Source of the DNA: Cladosporium sp. IMV 00045
Lineage: Eukaryota > Ascomycota > Dothideomycetes > Cladosporiales > Cladosporiaceae
Direction of reading: 5' to 3'
Assembly: GCA_001931905.2 (NCBI GenBank)
Contig: MSJI02000669.1
Span: 1-55,965, forward strand
DNA: 55,965 nucleotides
The translations under genes and the position numbers were made by a program. Below the pieces are notes generated by a model, which was not told where the DNA came from, ran no database searches, and saw only the letters and a list, made by a program, of their open reading frames with translations. This document shows positions 11,328 to 19,860 of this stretch, piece after piece. How positions within the stretch are numbered: the stretch's first letter is position 1; every line of letters starts with the position of its first letter.

Positions 11328-13805
11328 TCATGGCATCGCCAATGCCGCACCTCCAACAACTCCAGCGACAATGCCAACCCACTTCTTGACCTCCCAATCC
11401 TTGCCGAACTCAAGAGCCTCCACAATGCCAGGGAACGTCGCTCCAGCATACCCAGTCCAGAGCCCAGGTGCGAAGACGACGTGCTTGAACCATGACCTCG
11501 TGTCCAGACCTGGCTGGTACAAGAACCTGCGCTCGAGCAGCTTGTACTCCTTGTTCACGGCGTGAATCTTCTTGAACAGCGCTTTCTTCTTGAGAGTAGT
11601 GAGGCCCGGCGATGAGATCTGGGCTTGGAGCTCAGTTGCGCGGGCGTCAAGTTTTCTGGCAGAGAACCTGAATGCTTGAATCGCTTTCTCGAGAGGGAGG
11701 AAGACGTCTCTGCCCAAGGTTTCTTCGGCTTCTGTGGTCTCGCGCATGCGGTGGAGGTAGCTCTCCAAACCTACAGCATAGTCGGTGGCGTTGAAGCCTA
11801 CAATTGGCTCTTCAGACAGCTTCGCTGCCAGCAGCGCGATGATCTTTGCGATCGCTTCGTGATACTTGAATCCAGGATCGCCGTACTTGTCCATCCAGTG
11901 GAATGAGTCGTAGTTAGAGTGATAGTGGTAGACGGGGCCATCCTTCGCGCCGCCAAATTCGACATTGATGGATGGAATGCCGGCGAAGTCTTGGAAAGCT
12001 GTAAAGTCGGACCCAGAGCCCATGGTGCTGATGTAGCCATCCCAGAGATCGGCTACAGTCTGGTCCGCGACTGTTTGGTTCGGACTGCGAACTAGAGCAG
12101 AAACATCGTAGATGGCTTTGTTGAGCAGCGGTGCCGCAGACACTTCGAAGTTCGGTCCAACTGCGCCAACATCAACGTTGATGTATGCAACTGCTGCGTG
12201 GGTGAGCCATGGGAGATACTCCTCCACCCACTCCGTGCTGCCGACTAGGCCATATTCTTCGCCATCCCATGATGCAAAGACAATGGTTCTCTGAGGCTTC
12301 CATCCTTTGTCAAGCGCAACGCCAAATGCACGGACGACCTCGTTGAGGGCGGCAGAACCGGAGTTGGGATCTGCTGCTCCGCCCGCCACCCAGGCGTCAC
12401 GGTGGTTGCCAATGATGACGACTTCGTCTGAAATGGAACCATTGATGATGCCGATGGTGTCCCACTGGTCCGTAGTGACGTACTCTTGCTCATTGACAAG
12501 ATTGAGTGTGATATCTGACGGGGTTGGGCCGATGTTGTAGCTCACATTTTTGTGGCCCAACCCACCTCCATGCCATGCAGGCGAAAGAGAAGAGGCTTTG
12601 GGTCCATGCCCATTCAAAGCACGAAGCAGAGGTAGAGCTTCGGCATATGAAAGGGGGATAGATGGAATCGTCGGAATCTTTCCTTCTGTTGACTGGCGGG
12701 GCACGCCTGGTTTAGAAGGATAGCCAATGGTGGTAGGGTCACCGGGTCCGATGCCTACATTTGTGTTAGCACAGAGCAGGGCGAAGACAGTCAAGGTGAT
12801 GTCTTACTCAAGTATTCCACGCTGCCTCTTTGTACGGATCGAGGATGACGCGCAGGCCCTTCTGGGTAAGGCTTGTATCCATTTTCCTCCGTGATCTCGC
12901 CATCATCTCCTGGGTCGGAGTAGATGACCACACCCACCATGCCCAGGTCTTCTGCTCTCTTCACTTTGAGACCGCGAAAGATACGCCCATACTTGACGAG
13001 TGCGATCTTTCCTTTCAGATGCACACCGGCCTTGAGAAGCTCCTCAAAATCGGCATACGTTCCATAGTTGACGTAGACATACTGTGCTGTCGCGTTGCCG
13101 CTTGCGGAATATCCATGGAAGACAGGCACGCGATCGTCAAGCCCAGTCGTCGGGTCATCTTCCAGTACATCCTCTTCCAAAGTCGCCTCGAATTCAACCT
13201 CTCCTTGCTTCAGCAGAGCAAGTCGGTTGTCCACAGGGTAGTTGATGTAAACGTTGTATGCCACGATCTCGCTCTTGACACCCCATTCCTCCCACCGATC
13301 GCGTGTCCATTCCGCCTGGCTCAAATTCTTGCCTGCAAGATGTGGTCCAGCGGTGTAGTACTTGCTCCATTCGCGTGCTTTTTCAGCCTCCGGGGTGTCC
13401 AGGAGGATCTTCTTCAGCTCTGAGTAGCTGATACCATCGCTTTGTGGCCAGTAAGGGTGCGGAAGCTCGTGTTTGCTTGTTCGTGATAAGCTTGAGAGCA
13501 AATTTGCTCCTCGGTCGCCAAACAGATCATTGTCTCCTCCAACCGCTACACAGAAGAAGACGATGGCGAGTGTGAGGAGTGGGACAGCAATGAGTACGAT
13601 GGTGCAGAAGCGACGGACCTGGAGATTGTGTGAGCTAACTACAGTGTGCCCGAAGGGATGATTTGGACAAACATACGCTTGTATGAGGGTACCGATCTGT
13701 TGGCTCCGCTACGGGAACTCGTTCCAGCAAAGGCGAGCGCTCGTGAGGCATTATCCTGGTTGCTTTCTCGCCGTCCTGGCGTTGGCTACGCTTCACACGT
13801 GCCAT
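11328..13805 (-). CDS. Glutamate carboxypeptidase II-like membrane M28 metallopeptidase
   Basis: Three exons on the minus strand: 13805-13677, 13618-12808 and 12754-11328, giving 788 residues. Introns are 58 bp (GTATGT...CCAG) and 53 bp (GTAAGA...GTAG). Exon 1 encodes a short cytosolic tail with a dileucine-type HERSPLLERV signal. Exon 2 opens with one membrane span (CTIVLIAVPLLTLAIVFFC), giving type II topology. A PA domain follows, then the zinc peptidase domain with ligands in NHRDAW, AADPNSG, the DGEEYG pair, INVDVG and YHYHSNYDSFHWM. A transferrin-receptor-like dimerisation domain ends the protein. Length and domain order match the GCPII/Vps70 group. The dileucine motif hints at vacuolar or endosomal targeting, which is inference. 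Confidence 0.9.
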
Positions 13806-14144
13806 ATACGGTATGCAAGTAGAAAATAAGCCAAACAACACCTACAGCTAAGAATACCGCAAATGACTACAAGTCACGCGTAGACAAAGGTACCGCCCGG
13901 CAACGGCAGTAGTCTTGTATCTTCAAGCAACCCAAGCAAGACTCTGGCTATCACGAGCTTGGTCTGTATGATGACGATTCCTATCGGCTCAGCCCAGCCC
14001 GTTATCGTCGCCTGCCAATCCGAGTATAGTCCGTCGGCTTGTCGACTTGGGCAAAGCGGGGACGATATCCAACCTCACCTCTTGTCACTGATATCAACTA
14101 TTAAAACTACATACCAATCAAAAATATCTTTGCCGCTATTCAAA
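13806..14144. promoter_or_regulatory. Divergent intergenic region
   Basis: 339 bp between the start of the membrane peptidase (-) and the small ORF (+). It would hold both promoters. No further gene is seen. Confidence 0.4.
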
Positions 14145-14528
14145 ATGATGTCACGAAATTTCACTCCCATTGGGAAGTCTTCAAGATTCCTGCGAACTTC
14201 TCACGTCCGCTTCCAAGCCAACGCCATCTCTTCATCCACCCGATTCCAGTCGCCCACTGATACCAAACATATATCACAAGAGCCGCTTGCTCAACAGCTC
14301 AACATCGACGACCCTGAATCTGGTGACCTCAGGGCAAAAGCTCAAGCTGCCCAGTCGAGATCAGAGAACGTGACCGACCCGCCAGCAGCAGAATCTTCTG
14401 GTCCCGCCAGCCAAGCTACACAAGAGCCAGAGGCGCAGAGGCAAGACAAGGACGAACCGCCGGCTGGTGGCTTGAGAGCGAAGACGCATGATGCTGAGGC
14501 TAGAAGTGAGAACAGCATAGAAAGGTAG
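14145..14528 (+). CDS. Small hypothetical protein, possible mitochondrial targeting
   Basis: A 127-residue ORF whose first ATG (14145, with another at 14148) sits in a good fungal context, CAAAATGATG. The N-terminus MMSRNFTPIGKSSRFLRTS is Arg/Ser-rich and free of acidic residues, like a mitochondrial presequence. The rest is hydrophilic and contains two related segments, DLRAKAQAAQSRSEN and GLRAKTHDAEARSEN, separated by an acidic Pro/Gln/Glu-rich linker. I do not recognise a domain. Composition and the internal repeat suggest it is real, but no similarity supports it. Confidence 0.5.
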   Translation: MMSRNFTPIGKSSRFLRTSHVRFQANAISSSTRFQSPTDTKHISQEPLAQQLNIDDPESGDLRAKAQAAQSRSENVTDPPAAESSGPASQATQEPEAQRQDKDEPPAGGLRAKTHDAEARSENSIER

Positions 14529-16199
14529 TGCATTTACGCGTTATTTGTGCCGATGGGAGGATAAGATTTCAGGTTTATGTAAATTAATTGATCGAATGAC
14601 TTTACCCATCTCTCTTTCGACTTGTATACCATTCTCTATCTACATTCTTAAATTAAAGAGTTCCACTGCTTCACGATTCGATTCCGCTATGGTGGCAGTA
14701 TTCAGCAGGCAAAAGTGCGCTTCTGTCGGCGCAAGACAAGTGCAAATATTACAACATGTTGGACAATGAGATGCATGGTTTATACATCCTTGTGTAGTTC
14801 GAAAGACTTTCTCACTTGACCATGTATGCCCCTACTCCTCGACCACCCTGAAAACCCTCAAGAACGACGCGTTCTACGCCGTCTTGGGTACATCATTCTA
14901 GACACCGACGTGTACGAAACAGGAGCAGCAGACCATCATCGTTTGTGACGATGTTTTGGCCATGATCCTGTGCCATCTTCATACCCACTTTGTGTTGTCC
15001 TTTCGCCCGCCGTGCCCATGTATCGTCTCCCTTCTCTTTCCCCTCGCTCAGTTCTCAGTCATAGGATATCTAGCTCTTCCACGCTCCTTTTCTCAATTGA
15101 TCATTGAGATAGACTGTATGACATGATTCCCACCTTGTAGGCGGTCCGTTCACGACAGAGACAGTTCATGTCTTGGTTGCTACCAGTAAGTTACTTGCTG
15201 CCCAACCTCATGCTCTTCGAATGTACTTCAACAAGCGCAATGTAAACGCGACAACATCCATGCTTTTCTTGGATCTGTCCGTGATCTCTCAAGGGATGCG
15301 TCTAAATCAATGGGTTCCTTGACGGCCTCGTGCTTTTCCTCAGACTTTTGGTTCATGACTAGCTCGCTACAGAAGAAGTAGTCGACGAAGATTGTCTGCA
15401 CTTGAGTTGATTCCCTTGCCCTTCTCCTTCGCACTCGTCTCGTAATGCTCGCAGGCGCTGGTAGGAAGGATCGGAGAGGCGCATCGCGTCGCTGTTGGGC
15501 CTGCCGCATGCTCGACGAGACCAGCAGCGTCGCTTTCGAGGTGCGGTGACAAAGGAGATCGTTGCGACTATGATCAGGACTTCGGTGATTCTTGGTGGGA
15601 GCGTTTTGATTTGTGATGTTGTGGTGTTGAAGCGCATAACCATCAAACGAGGAGGTGCGTATTGATGCGTGTAGATGTTTGAAGGGCAGAGGAGCTTTGT
15701 CTCGTTGCGCCAAGTCAGTGTCACAGTGTAGTGGTGTTGACATAATGATGCTTTGAGTGGTAGATTTATTTTGGACAAGTTGCTGCTTGAGAAATAGACA
15801 GACGGTCTGGTTGTCGTCATGAAGCGAATGATAGAGACTGGTCTAAATCGATCTAGCATCGATCCAATAGCTACAATGCCTTCCATACCCAAACTCTGAC
15901 GAAGATACATCGATGCCAGGGCCTTTCGACCTTCGCTTTCTCGTTGTGATTGCGGTGCTTGATCTCATGAACGTCCTCCGCGACATATACGCTACTTGCA
16001 ACGATACAATGGGTGCAGCATCGATTCGTACTCATGCCAGCCAATCTCCGATTACCTCCGCGTTTCTGAAGCGGTGCAGAAGCATTGTTGTGATGCACGT
16101 CACCTAGGCAAGGCGTGCCTTCCTCATGTGAGTGCAAACGGCGCTAGGGTGGCGCAGTCGTCGACCCACAATCAATTCGAGCTTTGTTGTGAAGCCCTG
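14529..16199. other. Intergenic, no clear gene
   Basis: About 1.7 kb without a convincing gene. On the minus strand, 15643-15359 could encode 94 residues (starting MVMRFNTTTS, with a hydrophobic ITEVLIIVATISFV stretch), but I see no similarity or splice support. The part nearest 16,200 is likely to include the promoter of the snoRNA host transcript. Confidence 0.35.
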
Positions 16200-16799
16200 C
16201 CCTCCCTCACCACACAGCCAACTCTCACCAACATCCAACAACGCAGCAACTTCAACACCTCAAACTCACTGCAGACGGTTGTCAAGCACCTTGCGAAGCA
16301 TCTCAGCATACTCGTCAACCTCAGAAAGTAAGTTTCCCTCCCTGACAGCGATCCGCCGAGTGGCTGGTGGCGCTGGTGAAGTGAGGTCTTGCGCTCAGCA
16401 AGGCTGATCGACCCATGCAACAGCAACAACGGCAGTGAGCACGCATCCTACATCGATGCGAGTACTTCCTACTCGACTGTATCACCTCGACCGAGAATAT
16501 TCGCTGACATTCGTAGTTATGTGCACTCCGCCGGTCGCAACAGGCGCCTGTCGCCGCGCTTCACGACACGCCGCGACGGCAGCGCACGTCGCATCCACCG
16601 CCTGTTCAAGGTCAGCATGCACTCACTCCTCTCTGTCTGTCAACAAAAAAAGCTAACATTCTCACCCAGTATTTGCATCGTGAGCTTGCAAACGCGCACC
16701 TCCAACTGCGGCACCCACCAAGCTTGCCCGCGCAAGCGCGTTGACCTGCAACACCTCTCACAACATGGTAAGTATCTCTTCCCCAACCCTCATTGATCT

Positions 16800-16905
16800 T
16801 CTTCGATGATGATACCATTCTTCTCATCCTTAACTTCGAAAAAAAAAAAAAAGATCGAGCAACTCGCCGGTCGGTGTCGAACAAGCCGTGCTATCTGAAC
16901 CTCGA
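16800..16905 (+). ncRNA. Candidate box C/D snoRNA 1 (intronic)
   Basis: C box ATGATGA is at 16806-16812 and D box CTGA at 16895-16898, inside an intron bounded by GTAAGT 16768 and CAG 16969. A short outer pairing TTCG/CGAA flanks the boxes. A run of A lies between them. I could not match a guide to a target. Confidence 0.5.
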
Positions 16906-17153
16906 ATCAACCTCACTCAACTCTGCAAATAAAGCAAAAGAGAACACCTCACTGACCTTTGCCTTGCAGTACTGTCGCTTCCGGAACTCAACCAAGAGGA
17001 AGCGCATGCGCCGACGCGTCCAGTCAACCACCTCTGTGCGCAAGCAACTGTCTGGATATGTGAGTCAAACACATATCCAAGTCCGCTCTGCCTTGAACAC
17101 CATCGCTGCCAGCAGCAATCAAGGTATGTTCGCGTCGCTCCTCTCATTCCCCT

Positions 17154-17250
17154 CATCCATGACGAGACACACCCTCGTATTCACACACATCAACTGAACA
17201 CACCCTGTTGATGGGATCTCAATCCCGAGGACCACACTTCTGATCAGCAC
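17154..17250 (+). ncRNA. Candidate box C/D snoRNA 2 (intronic, degenerate C box)
   Basis: All four boxes occur in the canonical order: C ATGACGA 17159-17165 (one change from consensus), D' CTGA 17194-17197, C' TGATGGG 17209-17215 and D CTGA 17240-17243. The host intron is 17124-17309 (GTATGT...GCAG). A terminal stem is not evident and the targets are unknown. Confidence 0.5.
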
Positions 17251-17379
17251 ATCCATGCCGCACTTTCTGCACTGCAACCTGAGAAGACATCAGCTAACAG
17301 TCCTCGCAGTGCAATCAACACTCAAGCCACCAACAAACACGCGAAGGCAAGTCCATACCCCGCCTTCCACACTTCCCCA

Positions 17380-17446
17380 AACCATGATGAGAAATCCAAC
17401 GATCTCATCTCCATGAGAGAGCTCTTGGCTACCTTAACCTGATGGA
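17380..17446 (+). ncRNA. Candidate box C/D snoRNA 3, LSU rRNA guide
   Basis: C box ATGATGA is at 17384-17390 and D box CTGA at 17439-17442. One base upstream of the D box, 17425-17437 (TTGGCTACCTTAA) is perfectly antisense to the conserved LSU rRNA segment TTAAGGTAGCCAA, part of the I-PpoI site region. By the D+5 rule the second A of TTAA would be 2'-O-methylated. The site may correspond to the one guided by yeast snR63, but I recall that rather than having checked it. The host intron is 17347-17518. Confidence 0.68.
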
Positions 17447-17594
17447 CACACATCGCAAACGCTTCGCCCACACGTCTGCAAGCTCACACTGACACTCGCT
17501 TCATGTAGGACAATGACTTCCAACAAAAAAGACGCCCTTCCAAGACACCACAGCAAAGCGCCTCAAAGTCAGTATCCCCCTTTTCACAAACACC

Positions 17595-17732
17595 CCTGAG
17601 GATGATGACACCCTGCCTTCGAATACTTTACTCCGAGCTGTTGGGCAGCCTGTAAGTCCGGTGCCCTAGGGCCGGCAGTGGCTATCCCTTCGTGGAAGAA
17701 AAACAGCATGAGCTTGCCTTCTGACATCCCTC
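17595..17732 (+). ncRNA. Candidate box C/D snoRNA 4 (intronic)
   Basis: C box ATGATGA is at 17602-17608 and D box CTGA at 17721-17724, with GAGG before the C box able to pair with CCTC after the D box. The host intron is 17568-17800 (GTCAGT...ACAG). The interval is long and includes a GC-rich hairpin-like middle. No guide target was recognised. Confidence 0.45.
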
Positions 17733-18122
17733 TCGAAACACATCTACTCCTTTCATCTGCGAGATCATTAGTACAATGACTGACACTCTCTCGCAAACAG
17801 GCAACTCTCAAAGTTCGTCATTCTCACCTCAGCCACACTTTCCACCGAAGCAAAAGATGAACCCCCTATCACTCCTCCAACCGAGACCCGAGGGTCGCTG
17901 AGGGAGAACAACCGACAAAGCCCACAATGTCGCCTGATATGCTTCCGCCACGCATTCTCTCTTTCCGCTTGATCATCTTCAAGTCCAGCGCTGACAGCAA
18001 GTTGCTCCAGATATCTCGACCGGCCTGTCGACTTCAACCGACCTCGCGACAACCAACAGCTCTCCACGAGCATCCTACGGTGACCCAATCTGAACGTCTC
18101 CCCACCCTTTTTGTCCGTTTCA

Positions 18123-18370
18123 CCAGTGGCCAACACAACAATATGATGTATTGAAATGCTAATCTATCGAGCTGCCGTTGTCTTTGACAACAAAACTGAG
18201 GGGTGTCCGATTCAGAGGGGTGTCCGATCCAGAGGGGTGTCCGATCCAAACTTGAGGGGTGTCCGATCCACAAAGGCAGCGTGTGATAAGAAAAACAGTT
18301 TCAGGGCTGCTGCTTTTCTGCTTACGGGCAGCAGTCACATACTGAGTGTCAATGTTGTGTTGGCCACTGG
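18123..18370 (+). ncRNA. Candidate long box C/D snoRNA 5 with 18-bp terminal stem
   Basis: CCAGTGGCCAACACAACA (18123-18140) pairs perfectly with 18353-18370. Just inside lie ATGATGT (18143-18149) as the C box and CTGA (18342-18345) as the D box. ATGCTAATCT at 18156-18165 is complementary to U6 snRNA AGAUUAGCAU. A GTTGTC/GACAAC hairpin follows, and then four copies of a 16-bp unit (18198-18268). The candidate is about 248 nt, unusually long for the class. It is paralogous to the next candidate. Confidence 0.6.
18198..18268 (+). repeat. Four-copy 16-bp minisatellite inside snoRNA candidate 5
   Basis: The unit GAGGGGTGTCCGATYC occurs four times with 1-5 nt spacers. The paralogous module at 18.54-18.71 kb lacks it, so it was probably gained after duplication. 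Confidence 0.85.
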
Positions 18371-18536
18371 AGGACATAACTGAACCCCATCTCATCATTG
18401 ACCATTCCGCTGATCAGACTCTCGCAGGTGCAACTTCCCGATTCCACGAACCGACGAACACAAGCCACACGAAGCGATGCCCACGGGCTCTTGAACCATC
18501 ATTCGTAAAGCCTCCCCATCCCCGTGTCCGTATCAT

Positions 18537-18714
18537 CAGTGGCCAACGCAACAGTCATGATGAACAATCCATGCTAATCTACCGAGTCTGCCTTTGTCGG
18601 GTGTTCGCCCACGAGGCCGCGCTGATACAAGACCGCTCAAGGCTTCTGTTGCTTTGTTGCTCACTTGGTTCGCAGCAGTCAGCACTTCTGAACTACTGTT
18701 GTTGTTGGCCACTG
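18537..18714 (+). ncRNA. Candidate box C/D snoRNA 6 with long terminal stem, U6 guide
   Basis: The terminal stem is formed by 18537-18555 and 18695-18714 (about 18 pairs and one small bulge), closely related to the stem of candidate 5. C box ATGATGA is at 18557-18563 and D box CTGA at 18688-18691. CCATGCTAATCT (18569-18580) is complementary over 12 nt to U6 snRNA AGAUUAGCAUGG. The host intron is 18505-18770, bounded by GTAAAG and GCAG. Confidence 0.68.
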
Positions 18715-18874
18715 GAAGGACATGACTGAACTTCCTCATCGAGCAGTCCGCTGACCATACTCACTCGCAGGTGCAACTTTCCAACAAACCGACAAGCACA
18801 AGCGGCACGATGGCGATGCCCACAAGTCCTTGAAAGGTAATCTTAGCGTGGCCCCCAGTCGCCTACCCATGCCT

Positions 18875-18967
18875 GGTCAGCAATGATGATTTCATCTATC
18901 ATGCTAATCTTCTGATTTTCTGTGAAGAAAGACAGGAGTACAGCTCACACTCACCTCTGAGATGACC
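18875..18967 (+). ncRNA. Candidate box C/D snoRNA 7, U6 snRNA methylation guide
   Basis: The terminal pairing is GGTCA (18875-18879) with TGACC (18963-18967). C box ATGATGA is at 18883-18889, D' box CTGA at 18912-18915 and D box CTGA at 18957-18960. The guide CATGCTAATCTT (18900-18911) abuts the D' box and is perfectly complementary to the U6 core AAGAUUAGCAUG. Known guides aim at this U6 region (fission yeast snoZ30, mammalian mgU6-47 and mgU6-53). The D+5 rule would point to a U in GAUUAG rather than the known A, so the exact site is open. The host intron is 18837-19033. Confidence 0.7.
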
Positions 18968-19170
18968 TTCTTTCACGGCCTCTGCACACAACGTTACCTC
19001 TTCTCGGCCAGACCGCTGAAACGTGCTGCACAGGTGCAAAACCGCCTTCGACATGGCGACCAATCGATATTGCTCCGTGCAATCTTCTGCTCCCGAGCCG
19101 CAAGCCTTTCGCGGTGAACAAAAGTCCTGGGAACTCATCGCAAGTCTCTCCCGACCCTCCTCCTTCACCC

Positions 19171-19254
19171 CTTCCATGATGACTGAATAAGGTCTTTTCT
19201 ATTTCGCTCGGCAATCCGGCGAATGCGGACACCAATCCCCTGTCTGATCGGAAT
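19171..19254 (+). ncRNA. Candidate box C/D snoRNA 8 (intronic)
   Basis: C box ATGATGA is at 19176-19182 and D box CTGA at 19244-19247, with TTCC before the C box able to pair with GGAA after the D box. It sits in an intron starting with GCAAGT at 19140. No guide target was recognised. Confidence 0.55.
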
Positions 19255-19408
19255 CCAACAATCCTCACGAGCATCACATCGCCCTTGAGAACCAGCGCTG
19301 ACATCAAGGCTCTCCAGGACACGCATCACCTTCGCCATCACCCGCGCCAACACCCAATTGCGCGCAAGCTCCAAGGTTAGCAAGGCCCTCCCTCGAAGCA
19401 CAGCACTC

Positions 19409-19490
19409 CTTTCATGATGATTTCTTTTAGCTCTGCTTACCACTCGCTGGTGACAACCGTGAGAATTACCATTACCAATTCTGAAACTCT
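19409..19490 (+). ncRNA. Candidate box C/D snoRNA 9, possible LSU rRNA guide
   Basis: C box ATGATGA is at 19414-19420 and D box CTGA at 19481-19484, in intron 19376-19560. TCTGCTTACCA (19432-19442) is an 11-nt antisense match to the LSU rRNA segment TGGTAAGCAGA and is followed by CTCG, a poor D'-like box. The rRNA match is from memory. Confidence 0.55.
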
Positions 19491-19860
19491 CGACTTCATG
19501 CTGCGCGCTCGACTACTTCGCTTCAAAGTCTTGGATCGGTGCTGACTGCATGTGACTTAGGACATGTCGCCATACGTCCTTGAGCTGGGACAACCCTACT
19601 TGCAAGGTCAGTAAGAAGACACCCCTCCGCACCCGTCTTGAATCCTCAACCACCAAGATGAGACATCCGGTTTCGCTACCACAGCCTTAGGGCAATGTCG
19701 AGAACCCAACAACAAACCTCTGACTGAAACTCATACCGCTTGGAGTCGTGGACCATTGCAGGCTTGAACTGTCGCTGACGCTTTCGAACAAATAGACACG
19801 CCTCTCTCTCAAGAGCGCCAGCAGCCTCTTCCGCCTTTCCGCATACAGCTCACCTGGCAC

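Larger units (their letters stand above)
16200..19860 (+). ncRNA. Candidate multi-intron non-coding host gene for box C/D snoRNAs
   Basis: The region shows a repeating pattern: a short exon, a donor, a C-rich stretch, the C box ATGATGA, a CTGA D box, a branch motif (gctaac, gctgac, cactgac) and AG. Introns I can bound are 16328-16516, 16611-16669 (plain 59 bp), 16768-16969, 17124-17309, 17347-17518 (GC donor), 17568-17800, 18505-18770, 18837-19033, 19140 to 19308 or 19317 (GC donor) and 19376-19560, with a further one at 19607-19795. Exons are 40-150 nt and break all frames, so the spliced RNA appears non-coding. Seven exact ATGATGA boxes occur on this strand in 2.6 kb, far above chance. Intron-borne C/D snoRNAs in non-coding host genes are known from filamentous fungi and vertebrates. 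Exact ends and the 5' start are inferred. Confidence 0.72.

Noticed and set aside
16793..17197. Plus-strand open frame with a KRKRMRRR stretch
   Set aside because: It runs across a poly-A tract, an inferred splice donor and acceptor and a snoRNA candidate. It has no family similarity, and the repeating intron pattern explains the region better.
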